64,000 nt of DNA from Amycolatopsis sp. NBC_01488. GTDB lineage: Bacteria; Actinomycetota; Actinomycetes; Mycobacteriales; Pseudonocardiaceae. A model generated the notes under the pieces. It was not told the DNA's origin. It made no database searches and saw only the letters and a program-made list of their open reading frames with translations. Below, piece by piece: positions 46,893 through 55,334 of the stretch; the stretch's first letter is position 1; each line of letters starts with the position of its first letter. The position numbers and the translations under genes are program-made. The stretch spans positions 5,001 through 69,000 of the forward strand of contig NZ_CP109434.1 in assembly GCF_036227105.1 (NCBI RefSeq), read 5' to 3'.

Positions 46893-48277
46893 AGCGCCTT
46901 GAGTTCCTCCACGATCTCGCCCACCGACGACTTGGCGTCCCCGAAGAGCATGCTGGTCTTCGGATCGTAGAACAGGTCGTTGTCGATGCCGGCGAAGCCG
47001 GAGCTCATCCCGCGTTTCAAGACGATCACGGACCGGCTCTCGTTGACCTTGAGGATCGGCATCCCGTAGATCGGCGAGCTCGGGTCGGTCTGCGCGGCCG
47101 GGTTCGTGACGTCGTTCGCGCCGATCACCAGCGCGACGTCGGTCTGGGCGAACTCGGAGTTGATCTCGTCCATCTCCTTGAGCTGCTCGTACGGCACGTC
47201 GGCCTCGGCGAGCAGCACGTTCATGTGCCCGGGCATCCGCCCCGCGACCGGGTGGATCGCGTACTCGACCGTGATCCCCTTCTTCTCCAGCAGCTTCGCC
47301 ATCTCGCGGACGGTGTGCTGCGCCTGCGCCACGGCCATGCCGTAGCCGGGCACCACGACGACCTTGCTCGCGTACGCCATCTGGATCGCGGTGTCGGCCG
47401 CGCTCGTCGAACGCACCGGGCGCGCTTCCTTGGTCCCGCTGCCGGCCGCGACCGCCGGCCCGCCGCCGAAGCCGCCCGCGACGATCGCCGGGATGGACCG
47501 GTTCATCGCCTTGGCCATCAGATTGGTCAGGATGGAACCGGACGCGCCGACGATCATGCCGGCCACGATCAGCGCCGTGTTGTCGAGCGCGAGGCCCATC
47601 GCCGCGGCCGACAGCCCGGTGAAGGCGTTGAGCAGCGAGATGACCACCGGCATGTCCGCGCCGCCGATCGGCAGCACGACGGTGAGGCCGAGGATGCCCG
47701 CCGCGACGAGCAGCCCGATGATCAGCAGCTCGTTGTCGCCGCCGGTGACGATGACGACGGCGCAGACCAGCGCGATCAGCAGGAGCAGCGCGTTGACCGG
47801 CTGCTGCAGCTTGCCCATGGTGATCGGGCGGCCGCTGATCAGCTCCTGGAGCTTGCCGAACGCCACGTTCGAGCCCCAGAAGGAGATCGAGCCGATGATC
47901 GCGGCGAACAGGGACGCGATCGCGATGTAGGTGGGTTCGTGCGCGTAGCCGTCGGTGGAGTTGAACTCGACCCAGGCGATGAGCGCGACCGCGCCGCCGC
48001 CGACGCCGTTGAACAGCGCCACCATCTGCGGCATCGCGGTCATCTTGACCTTGCGCGCGGACGGCACGCCGACGACGGCCCCGATCCCGACGCCCAGCAC
48101 GATGAGCAGCCAGTTGCCCATGCCCGGGGTGAGCAGGGTGGCGATCACGGCGATGCCCATGCCGACCGCGGCGATCCAGTTGCCGCGGACGGCGGTGCGC
48201 GGGCCGGTCAGGCCCATCAGGCCGTAGATGAAGAGGGCGAACGCGATGACGTAGAGGATCGCGATGAAGTCGGTCAC
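46889..48277 (-). CDS. pntB: NAD(P) transhydrogenase subunit beta
   Basis: A 462-residue protein. The N-terminal part has about nine membrane helices (starting FIAILYVIAFALFIYGLMGL) and forms the proton channel with PntA2. The C-terminal domain III binds NADP(H), with VPGYGMAVAQAQHTVREMA and DVALVIGANDVTNPAAQTDP as its signatures. It drives hydride transfer from NADH to NADP+ using the proton gradient. GTG 48277 overlaps the pntA2 stop and has GGAGG upstream. Confidence 0.96.
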   Translation of the reverse strand: MTDFIAILYVIAFALFIYGLMGLTGPRTAVRGNWIAAVGMGIAVIATLLTPGMGNWLLIVLGVGIGAVVGVPSARKVKMTAMPQMVALFNGVGGGAVALIAWVEFNSTDGYAHEPTYIAIASLFAAIIGSISFWGSNVAFGKLQELISGRPITMGKLQQPVNALLLLIALVCAVVIVTGGDNELLIIGLLVAAGILGLTVVLPIGGADMPVVISLLNAFTGLSAAAMGLALDNTALIVAGMIVGASGSILTNLMAKAMNRSIPAIVAGGFGGGPAVAAGSGTKEARPVRSTSAADTAIQMAYASKVVVVPGYGMAVAQAQHTVREMAKLLEKKGITVEYAIHPVAGRMPGHMNVLLAEADVPYEQLKEMDEINSEFAQTDVALVIGANDVTNPAAQTDPSSPIYGMPILKVNESRSVIVLKRGMSSGFAGIDNDLFYDPKTSMLFGDAKSSVGEIVEELKAL

Positions 48278-48585
48278 TTCTCGTCCTCCTCGGCCGGAGC
48301 GGGTTTCTTGCCCTTGAACATCGACAGCATCCGGTCGGTGACCAGGAACCCGCCGACGACGTTGATCGTGCCGAAGGCGATCGCGATCACGAGCAGGATC
48401 TTGTTGAAGACGCCGTCGACGCCGAGGCCGAGCACGACCAGGCCGCCGAGCAGCACGATGCCGTGGATGGCGTTGGTGCCGGACATCAGCGGGGTGTGCA
48501 GGGTGTTGGGCACCTTCGAGATGACGGCGAAGCCGACGAACCCGGCGAGCACGAGCACCGCCAGGTTCTGCACGAGTGGGCTCAC
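48274..48585 (-). CDS. pntAB: NAD(P) transhydrogenase subunit alpha, membrane part (PntA2)
   Basis: A 103-residue protein with three or four membrane helices (VQNLAVLVLAGFVGFAVISK, AIHGIVLLGGLVVLGLG) and the conserved VPNTLHTPLMSGTNAIHG segment. The alpha subunit is split into two genes here, as in Rhodospirillum and mycobacteria. GTG start and stop overlap both neighbours by four bases. Confidence 0.93.
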   Translation of the reverse strand: MSPLVQNLAVLVLAGFVGFAVISKVPNTLHTPLMSGTNAIHGIVLLGGLVVLGLGVDGVFNKILLVIAIAFGTINVVGGFLVTDRMLSMFKGKKPAPAEEDEK

Positions 48586-49694
48586 GACGAACTCCCTTCG
48601 CGCCCGGCCACGCAGGCACCGGCGACGATTTCGTCTTCGAAGTTCAGCTCCAGCGCGCCTTCCTTCGTCACGAGCAGCTCCAGCAGCTCGACGACGTTGC
48701 GCGCGTACAGCTCGCTGGCGTGCGAAGGCATTTCGGCGGGCAGGTTCAGGGGGGAGGAGATGGTGACGTCGTGCTCCACGACGTCCTCGCCCGGCTTGGT
48801 CAGCTCGCAGTTGCCGCCGGTCTCGCCCGCGAGGTCGACCACGACCGAGCCGGCGGGCATGCCCTTCACGGCGTCGGCGGTGACCAACGTCGGCGCCTTG
48901 CGGCCCGGCACCAGCGCCGTGGTGATCACGACGTCGAACTTCGTGATGGCCTCGGTGAGCCGGCGCTGCTGCTCCTCGCGCTCCTCCGGCGTCAGCTCGC
49001 GGGCGTACCCGCCTTCGCCGACCGCCTCGATGCCGAGGTCCAGGAACTGCGCGCCGAGCGACTTGACCTGCTCGCCGACCTCGGGCCGGACGTCGTAGCC
49101 GGTGGTCTGCGCGCCGAGCCGCTTCGCCGTGGCCAGCGCCTGCAGGCCGGCGACGCCGGCGCCGAGCACCAGCACCTTCGCCGGTGGCACGGTGCCCGCC
49201 GCGGTGGTGAGCATCGGGAAGAAGCGCGGCAGCTTCTGCGCCGCGAGCAGCACGGCGCGGTAGCCGCCGATGCTGGCCTGCGACGACAGCGCGTCCATCG
49301 CCTGGGCCCGGGAGATCCGCGGGATCGCCTCCATCGCGAACGCCCGCAGGCCCGCTTCTTCGAGCTTCGCGAGCCCCTCCGGGTTGCCGCGCGGGTCGAG
49401 GAAGCCGACGAGGACGGTGCCCCGGGCCAGCTTCGCGACTTCTTCGGGCGCGGGCGGGTTCACCTTCACGACGATGTCCGCGCCCCACGCGTCGCCGAGT
49501 TCGGCGCCCGCCTGGGTGAACGCGTCGTCACTCAGGTGCGCGCGGGATCCGGCGCCCGGTTCGACCAGGACGCGCAACCCGCGTTGCGCGAGCCGCCCGA
49601 CCAGTTTGGGCACCATCGCCACCCGGCGCTCCCCGGGGCGTGACTCGGTCACCACACCCACGGTGAGCTGCTGATGCTGTTCGCTGTCGGCCAC
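48582..49694 (-). CDS. pntAA: NAD(P) transhydrogenase subunit alpha, soluble part (PntA1)
   Basis: A 370-residue cytoplasmic domain I, related to alanine dehydrogenase. GVVTESRPGERRVAMVP opens the family fold, KVLVLGAGVAGLQALATAKR is the NAD-binding Rossmann motif, and VVITTALVPGRKAPTLV is the mobile-loop region. It binds NAD(H) for hydride exchange with the PntB domain III. GTG 49694 has GAGGAGG four bases upstream and begins the pntA1-pntA2-pntB-lipoate ligase operon. No promoter was identified in the 223 bases between it and the TetR gene start. Confidence 0.95.
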   Translation of the reverse strand: MADSEQHQQLTVGVVTESRPGERRVAMVPKLVGRLAQRGLRVLVEPGAGSRAHLSDDAFTQAGAELGDAWGADIVVKVNPPAPEEVAKLARGTVLVGFLDPRGNPEGLAKLEEAGLRAFAMEAIPRISRAQAMDALSSQASIGGYRAVLLAAQKLPRFFPMLTTAAGTVPPAKVLVLGAGVAGLQALATAKRLGAQTTGYDVRPEVGEQVKSLGAQFLDLGIEAVGEGGYARELTPEEREEQQRRLTEAITKFDVVITTALVPGRKAPTLVTADAVKGMPAGSVVVDLAGETGGNCELTKPGEDVVEHDVTISSPLNLPAEMPSHASELYARNVVELLELLVTKEGALELNFEDEIVAGACVAGREGSSS

Positions 49695-49817
49695 ACGACC
49701 TCCTCATCGGCGAGGCACGATCCGAGGGTTGTACCACGCCGGACCGACAGTCCCCAGTGACGTGGGTCGCAAGTCTCGGGGTTGTGCCAGAAGATACGAA
49801 GGTCGTGCGGGAAACGT

Positions 49818-50471
49818 TCAGCTCGTTTTCCAGTGGGGGATGCCGAGCAGGATCAGGCGCAGCCGTTTTTCCGCCGTTCCGGTGATTTTCGGATCTTCAC
49901 CGGGCCGGGCTTCCAGCAGTTCGACCGTCGTCGTGATCATCACGGAAACGATCAAGTCGGCCAGCATGTGCAGGTCCTCGGTGCTCCACGCGCGCAGCGG
50001 CGCGAACCGGGCGAGGTCGATCGCGAGGTCGCCGGCGAACATCCGCAGTTCGACGGCGATGGACCGGGCGAGCGGGCCGCCGCCGTAGCGCTCGCGCGTC
50101 AGGAACCGGAAATGGTCCTCGTTCGCCCGGACGAATTGGTGCACCGTGGCCACCGAGGCACTGATCATCCCCTGGTAGGTGTCGGGATCGGTGCGCGCCG
50201 AGCGCATCATGCCGCGCAGCGTGCGCGTCGCTTCTTCGACGAGCGCGACGCCGAGTTCCTCCATCGAGGCGAAGTGCCGGTAGAACGCCGTCGGCACGAG
50301 CCCGGCACCCTTCGCGACCTCGCGGAGGGAGAGCGTCGCGAACGGACGTTCGGCCAGCAGGTCCAGGGCAGCGTCCAGCAGCGCCTGGCGCGTGCGCTGT
50401 TTGCGCTCCTGGCGGGTCACCGGCTCTTCCGACACGTCCACCAGCGTACGGATGTCCACCGCGTTGCTCAC
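49818..50471 (-). CDS. TetR family regulator, DesT/FabR-like (unsaturated fatty acid synthesis)
   Basis: A 217-residue regulator. The helix-turn-helix TLSLREVAKGAGLVPTAFYR (about residues 44-65) and following RHFASMEELGVALVEE closely resemble E. coli FabR and Pseudomonas DesT, which sense acyl-CoA or acyl-ACP and repress desaturation genes. It is divergent from a ferredoxin reductase and acyl desaturase pair, and a DesT-type palindrome lies in the gap. GTG 50471 is chosen because GGAGG lies seven bases upstream, giving about 20 residues before the HTH domain. Confidence 0.9.
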   Translation of the reverse strand: MSNAVDIRTLVDVSEEPVTRQERKQRTRQALLDAALDLLAERPFATLSLREVAKGAGLVPTAFYRHFASMEELGVALVEEATRTLRGMMRSARTDPDTYQGMISASVATVHQFVRANEDHFRFLTRERYGGGPLARSIAVELRMFAGDLAIDLARFAPLRAWSTEDLHMLADLIVSVMITTTVELLEARPGEDPKITGTAEKRLRLILLGIPHWKTS

Positions 50472-50564
50472 GTCACATCCTCCGCTTCCCGCGTTGACAG
50501 GCAGTCCACTCCTGCAGTGCACTGTTGAGTGTACAGACGTTCACTGTAATCGAGGAGGTTCCCG
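50472..50564. promoter_or_regulatory. Divergent control region with DesT/FabR-type operator
   Basis: AGTGTACAGACGTTCACT (50528-50545) has 7-bp arms with one mismatch around 4 bp and matches the layout of the P. aeruginosa DesT site as I recall it (AGTGAAC-N4-GTTGACT). A TTGACA (50494-50499) upstream could be the -35 box of the rightward operon. AGGAGG follows at 50554-50559, close before the reductase ATG. Confidence 0.6.
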
Positions 50565-51632
50565 ATGACGGCGCTCATCCCCCGGCGGGTGCGCAGCCTC
50601 GCCTCGCTGGCCGAGGCGCTGCTGACGCCGCACGGGATGGACCGCTACCTGGAGCTCGTCGACCCGATGCTGGTGCGCCGCGAGATCCGCGGCCTGGTCA
50701 CGGCGGTGCGCAAGCAGACGCCGGACAGCGTCACCCTCACCGTCAAGCCCAGCCGCGCGTGGCCCGGCTTCACCGCCGGGCAGTACGTCCGCCTGCAGGT
50801 GGAGATCGACGGCGTCCGCCGCACGCGCTGCTATTCGCCGTGCGGCTCGCAGTACGACGGCGAACTCGAGTTCACGGTCAAGGAGCAGGGCCTGGTGTCC
50901 GGGCACCTGAACCGCGCGCTCGGCGCCGGCTCGGTCGTCCATCTGTCCACTCCGGACGGAAGCTTCACGCTGCCCGCCGTCCGGCCGGACCGCGTACTGC
51001 TGATCAGCGGCGGCAGCGGTGTCACGCCGGTGCTCGCCATGGCCCGCACCCTGATTGACGAGGGCCACGCCGGCGAGATCGTGTTCCTGCACTACTCGAA
51101 CGGCCCGGCCGACGCGCTCTACCGCACCGAACTGGCCGAACTCGCGGCCCGGCACCCCGGGCTGAAGGTCGTGCACGCCTACACGCACACCGAGGGCGGG
51201 GACCTGCACGGGTTCTTTTCGCCGGAGCACCTGTCGCGGGTCGCACCGTGGCACGCCGACGCGGAAGCGTTCGTCTGCGGCCCGAAGCCGCTGATGGACG
51301 CCGTGCGCGAACAGCTCGGTGAACGTGTGCACACCGAAGAGTTCACGCCGCCGGCGTTGACCTTCGACACGGCGAACGCCGAAGGCCAGGTGCGCTTCAA
51401 GCGCAGCGGGCGGGAGTGCGCCAACTCGGGGAAGCCGTTGCTGGAGCAGGCCGAGGAAGCGGGCCTGTCGCCGGAGCACGGCTGCCGGATGGGCATCTGC
51501 TTCTCCTGCACCCAGCGCAAGACCGCCGGCCGCGTCCGCAACGCTCGCACCGGCGAGGTTTCCGGCGACGAAGACGAAGAAATCCAGCTCTGCATCTCCG
51601 TCCCGGTCGGGGACGTCGAGATCGACGCTTAG
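50565..51632 (+). CDS. Ferredoxin reductase with C-terminal 2Fe-2S domain (desaturase electron donor)
   Basis: A 355-residue protein. The FAD-binding barrel has RCYSPCGS (residues 86-93), the NAD(P)-binding part has LLISGGSGVTPVLAMAR and FVCGPKPLMD, and a C-terminal plant-type ferredoxin domain has Cys ligands in EHGCRMGICFSCT and IQLCIS. The layout equals M. tuberculosis Rv3230c, the NADPH oxidoreductase partner of DesA3, and Pseudomonas DesC. It passes electrons to the desaturase encoded 11 bp downstream. ATG 50565 has a good ribosome site. Confidence 0.93.
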   Translation: MTALIPRRVRSLASLAEALLTPHGMDRYLELVDPMLVRREIRGLVTAVRKQTPDSVTLTVKPSRAWPGFTAGQYVRLQVEIDGVRRTRCYSPCGSQYDGELEFTVKEQGLVSGHLNRALGAGSVVHLSTPDGSFTLPAVRPDRVLLISGGSGVTPVLAMARTLIDEGHAGEIVFLHYSNGPADALYRTELAELAARHPGLKVVHAYTHTEGGDLHGFFSPEHLSRVAPWHADAEAFVCGPKPLMDAVREQLGERVHTEEFTPPALTFDTANAEGQVRFKRSGRECANSGKPLLEQAEEAGLSPEHGCRMGICFSCTQRKTAGRVRNARTGEVSGDEDEEIQLCISVPVGDVEIDA

Positions 51633-51643
51633 GGAGAACCGCC

Positions 51644-52759
51644 ATGACCGGTCTGCAGGACCGCCTGACCCCGGAACAGGTCGAGGAGTTCGGCCGCGAG
51701 CTCGACGCGCTGCGGCAGCGGATCGTCGACGACCTGGGCCAGGAGGACGTCGACTACATCCACACCGTCATCAAAACGCAGCGCGGCCTGGAGGTCGCCG
51801 GGCGGGCGCTGCTGTTCGCCGGGTTCTTCCCGCCCGCGTGGCTCGCCGGCGTCGGCGCGCTGTCGGTGGCCAAGATCCTGGACAACATGGAGATCGGCCA
51901 CAACGTCATGCACGGCCAGTACGACTGGACGCGCGACCCGGCGCTGAGCTCGCAGCGCTTCGAGTGGGACACCGTGGCGCCGGCGGAGAACTGGCGGCAC
52001 TCGCACAACTACATCCACCACACGTACACGAACATCGTCGACAAGGACCGCGACGTCGGGTACGGGATCCTGCGGATGGACACCGCCCAGAAGTGGCACC
52101 CGTACTACCTGGGCAACCCGGTGTACGCGACGCTGCTCGCGCTGTTCTTCCAGTGGGGCGTGATGCTGCACGACCTCGAGGTCGAGAACGTCGTCAAGGG
52201 CGAGCGGTCGTGGGCCGACAACGTGCCGGTGCTGCGCCGCATCCTGCGGAAGGCCGGACGTCAGGTGGGCAAGGACTACGTCCTGTTCCCGCTGCTGACC
52301 GGCCCGCTGGCCCCGCTGACGTTCCTCGGCAACGCGACGGCGAACCTGACGCGCAACCTGTGGGCGTTCGCGATCATCTTCTGCGGCCACTTCCCCGCCG
52401 ACGTCGAGAGCTTCAGCGAGGAGGAGACGGCTTCGGAATCGCGCGGGCAGTGGTACCTGCGCCAGATCCTCGGCTCGGCGAACATCTCCGGCGGCCCGCT
52501 GTTCCACATCATGAGCGGCAACCTGTCGCACCAGATCGAGCACCACCTGTTCCCGGACATCCCGGCGCGCCGCTACCCGCAGATCGCCGGCGAGGTGCGG
52601 GCGATTTGCGAGAAGTACGGCCTGCCGTACCACACGGGACCGCTGCACAGGCAGCTCTGGTCGGTGGCGAAGAAGATCGTGAAGCTGGCTCTCCCGTTCC
52701 CGCCGAGTTCGCCTTCGCCGACTACCGTGGAACCCGACCGGCAGCTCCGAGCAGCGTGA
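51644..52759 (+). CDS. Membrane fatty acid (acyl-CoA) desaturase, DesA3/DesB-like
   Basis: A 371-residue di-iron integral membrane desaturase. The three His boxes are HNVMH (86-90), HSHNYIHH (119-126) and HQIEHH (near 297-302), with hydrophobic segments between. Probably a delta-9 acyl-CoA or acyl-lipid desaturase that makes membrane oleate-type chains, by analogy to DesA3. It is cotranscribed with the reductase and controlled by the divergent TetR. GGGAGAA lies five bases before ATG 51644. The C-terminal tail is Pro-rich and variable. Confidence 0.93.
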   Translation: MTGLQDRLTPEQVEEFGRELDALRQRIVDDLGQEDVDYIHTVIKTQRGLEVAGRALLFAGFFPPAWLAGVGALSVAKILDNMEIGHNVMHGQYDWTRDPALSSQRFEWDTVAPAENWRHSHNYIHHTYTNIVDKDRDVGYGILRMDTAQKWHPYYLGNPVYATLLALFFQWGVMLHDLEVENVVKGERSWADNVPVLRRILRKAGRQVGKDYVLFPLLTGPLAPLTFLGNATANLTRNLWAFAIIFCGHFPADVESFSEEETASESRGQWYLRQILGSANISGGPLFHIMSGNLSHQIEHHLFPDIPARRYPQIAGEVRAICEKYGLPYHTGPLHRQLWSVAKKIVKLALPFPPSSPSPTTVEPDRQLRAA

Positions 52760-52766
52760 GGGCGAC

Positions 52767-52967
52767 ATGGTGGGCCAGTTCGAACGAGACAAGGACACCC
52801 TGCAGGTGATCACCGAATCAGCCGCGACGCACGTCGGCAACATAGCTTCGATCATCACGGGCGCGATCCGCGACATCGCCCGCGAGACGGGTGACTGGCT
52901 GACGGACGTCATCGAGATGCGCGAGGCGGCGCAGAAGGCCCGGGAAGACGACCCGGACGCGCCCTGA
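52767..52967 (+). CDS. Small hypothetical protein
   Basis: A 66-residue soluble, helical protein with an Asp/Glu-rich C-terminus (DVIEMREAAQKAREDDPDAP). It starts 7 bp after the desaturase stop with GAGGG before the ATG, and its mid-part (THVGNIASIITGAIRDIARE) looks amphipathic. Probably the last gene of the desaturase operon. I do not recognise a family. Confidence 0.65.
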   Translation: MVGQFERDKDTLQVITESAATHVGNIASIITGAIRDIARETGDWLTDVIEMREAAQKAREDDPDAP

Positions 52968-52978
52968 CCCGAGACGGT

Positions 52979-53010
52979 GCGGGCCACCTTGTGGACAAGA
53001 GGTGGCCCGC
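52979..53010 (+). terminator. Terminator after the desaturase operon
   Basis: A perfect 10-bp stem (GCGGGCCACC at 52979-52988, GGTGGCCCGC at 53001-53010) with a 12-base loop, starting 12 bases past the small gene's stop. Confidence 0.65.
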
Positions 53011-53326
53011 GCCGGTTCGCGGCGCCGGAACTGTCGGTGCCCGCCGGTAGCGTGGAAGACGGGGGCGCCCCCGCGCGGGCATGGGGAACTGGGCGGGCGC
53101 AGCCAAGGCCGCGGGGCTCGCGCGCCCGCAGTGGCATTCGCTGTAGCCCACACGCCCGCAGCGACTCACCCGCGCCCCCAAAGCGGCAATCGCGGCGGCC
53201 CACACGCGCCGAGGCGACTCAACCCGCACATCCGAGACGACTCGCCCCGCGCACCGACGCGACTCGCCCCAAAGCCCCCAAAGGGCAGCCGGGTGCTTCC
53301 CCGGGCCGCAGTAGGGGGAAAACCGG
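53011..53326. repeat. Intergenic region with degenerate short repeats
   Basis: No gene is supported in this 316-base gap. From about 53145 it consists of degenerate repeats: GCCCACACGC twice (from 53147 and 53198) and CGACTC four times (within 53161-53167, 53214-53220, 53237-53243 and 53259-53265), separated by C-rich sequence. It should also hold the promoter of the sensor kinase gene. Confidence 0.5.
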
Positions 53327-54643
53327 ATGGGCACGCGCCCCCCACCGGGCGAAACTGGCTCCGTGACCAGCTACGACCTGCCCGCTCCCCACCCCCTGCG
53401 CCGCGTCTTCGGGCCGCTGGCTTCGCGGGACTTCTGGGCCGAGTACCTCTGGCTCTGGCTCTCCGCCCCGCTGACCGTCTTCGCTCTCCTCAGCTTCCTC
53501 GTCTTCCTCGCGCTCGGCCTCTGGCTGACGCCGGTCCTGCTCGGCTTCCTCGTCCTCGCCGGCGCGCTGCTCTACGCCCGCGGCCTCGGCGCCGTGCACC
53601 GGGGGCTGGCGAAAGCGCTCCTCGGCGTCAGCGTGCCCGTGCCGCGGCGGCCCGAGCTCAAGCCCGGGCTGTGGGCCTGGGTCAAGGCCCGCGTCGGCGA
53701 TCCGGCGGGCTGGCGCGCCGCCGGGTACCTGCTGCTGCGGCTGCCGCTGACCCTCGCCGGGCTGTTCACCGTCTCCGCCGCGAGCGTCTACGGCCTCGCC
53801 GCGACCACCTACTCCTTCCTCTGGTTCCCGCTCCGCGAGACGCGGATGCCGGTCTTCGGCATCCACGCGGACGGCTGGCCGGGCGCGCTGGCCTGGACGG
53901 CGTCCGGGGTGCTGGTACTCGTGGTGCTGCCATGGGTGACGCACGCCTTCGTCGCGCTCGACCGGCTGCTGGTCGTCGGCCTGCTCGGTACACGGGTGCT
54001 CTCCGAACGCGTCCGCGACCTCGAAGCGAGCCGCGCGACCGCGGTGGAGGACGCCGCGCTGCGGCTGCGGCGCATCGAGCGCGACCTGCACGACGGCGCG
54101 CAGGCCCAGCTCGTCGCCCTCGCGATGAAGCTCGGGCTGGCCAAGGACGAGCTCGAGGACGTCGACCTTCCGCAGGTCAAGGAGCTGGTCGCGGCGGCGC
54201 ACGCGAACGCCAAGCAGGCGCTGACCGAGCTGCGCGACCTCGCCCGCGGCATCCACCCCGCCGCCCTCGACGCGGGGCTCGACATCGCCCTCGCCACCCT
54301 CGTCGCGACGTCCGGGATGGACGCGCTGGTCACCGTCGACCTGCCGCGCCGGCCGCCGCCGTCGGTGGAGACGATCGTCTACTTCAGCGCCGCCGAGCTG
54401 CTCACGAACGCCGCGAAGCACGGCGGGCCGACCGACGTCGAAGTCACCGAGGAGCACGACGTCCTGTGGCTCCGGGTGCGTGACCGCGGTTCCGGCGGCG
54501 CCCGGCTGGTCCCCGGTGGCGGCCTGGCGGGCGTCGCCGAACGGCTGCGGACGGTCGACGGCGAGCTGGCCGTCACGAGCCCGCCGGGCGGCCCGACCGA
54601 GGTGACCGCGCGGGTACCACTGCCTTCCGACGGCCCGGGGTGA
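53327..54643 (+). CDS. Two-component sensor histidine kinase (NarL-type, HisKA_3)
   Basis: A 438-residue membrane kinase. Four or five N-terminal helices (about 40-75, 125-155, 190-215) without a large outside domain, then a short coiled coil, the dimer/phosphoacceptor helix IERDLHDGAQAQLVALAMKL (the His of DLHDG) and an ATPase domain with ELLTNAAKHGG (N box) and GGGLAGVAERLRTVDGELAV. It is paired with the response regulator encoded 29 bp downstream. A sensor region made of helices only suggests a membrane-derived signal. ATG 53327 has GGGGGAA upstream; GTG 53363 is an alternative leaderless-type start. Confidence 0.9.
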   Translation: MGTRPPPGETGSVTSYDLPAPHPLRRVFGPLASRDFWAEYLWLWLSAPLTVFALLSFLVFLALGLWLTPVLLGFLVLAGALLYARGLGAVHRGLAKALLGVSVPVPRRPELKPGLWAWVKARVGDPAGWRAAGYLLLRLPLTLAGLFTVSAASVYGLAATTYSFLWFPLRETRMPVFGIHADGWPGALAWTASGVLVLVVLPWVTHAFVALDRLLVVGLLGTRVLSERVRDLEASRATAVEDAALRLRRIERDLHDGAQAQLVALAMKLGLAKDELEDVDLPQVKELVAAAHANAKQALTELRDLARGIHPAALDAGLDIALATLVATSGMDALVTVDLPRRPPPSVETIVYFSAAELLTNAAKHGGPTDVEVTEEHDVLWLRVRDRGSGGARLVPGGGLAGVAERLRTVDGELAVTSPPGGPTEVTARVPLPSDGPG

Positions 54644-54672
54644 AGCCCGATGTCACCGCTAGGGTCGGCGGC

Positions 54673-55317
54673 ATGCGGATCGTCATCGCGGAGGACTCCA
54701 CCATCCTGCGCCAGGGCCTCGCCGAGCTGCTGACCTTCCGCGGCCACGAGGTCGTCGCCGCGGTGAAGGACGCCGACGCGCTGCGGGCCGCCGTCGAAGG
54801 CCACACCCCCGATGTGTCCATTGTGGACATCCGGATGCCGCCGACGCACACCGACGAGGGCCTGCGGGCGGCGATTTCCCTGCGTCGCGAATCGCCCGGC
54901 CGCGCGATCCTGCTGTTCTCCCAGTACGTCGAGACGAAGTACGCGGCCCAGCTGCTGGCCGACCGCGCAGGCGGCGTCGGCTACCTGCTCAAGGACCGCG
55001 TCGCCGAGGTGTCGGACTTCCTCGACGCGCTGCGCCGGGTGGCGGACGGCGAGACGGTGCTCGACCCCGAGGTCGTCAGCCAGCTGTTCGCCGCGACGCG
55101 CCAGACCGACGCGCTCGGCGGGCTCACCCCGCGTGAACGCGAGGTCCTGGGCCTGATGGCGGAAGGCCGGTCGAACTCCGCGATCGCCGCGAAGCTGTTC
55201 CTTTCGGCCGGCTCGGTCGAAAAGTACGTGACGTCGATCTTCGGCAAGCTCGGCCTGCCACCGTCCGAAGGGGACAATCGCCGGGTGCTGGCGGTGCTGC
55301 GCTACCTGGACTCCTGA
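54673..55317 (+). CDS. Response regulator, NarL/LuxR family
   Basis: A 214-residue regulator. The receiver domain (about 1-120) has acidic residues in IAEDS, phosphoacceptor Asp in VSIVDIRMPP (near 52), and Lys in YLLKDR. The LuxR-type helix-turn-helix (about 145-205) includes LTPREREVLGLMAEGRSNSA and SVEKYVTSIFGKL. Partner of the kinase just upstream. TAGGGT (54660-54665) seven bases before the ATG and no Shine-Dalgarno suggest an extra leaderless promoter between the two genes. Confidence 0.93.
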   Translation: MRIVIAEDSTILRQGLAELLTFRGHEVVAAVKDADALRAAVEGHTPDVSIVDIRMPPTHTDEGLRAAISLRRESPGRAILLFSQYVETKYAAQLLADRAGGVGYLLKDRVAEVSDFLDALRRVADGETVLDPEVVSQLFAATRQTDALGGLTPREREVLGLMAEGRSNSAIAAKLFLSAGSVEKYVTSIFGKLGLPPSEGDNRRVLAVLRYLDS

Positions 55318-55334
55318 GCCTTACGCTGGGACCC

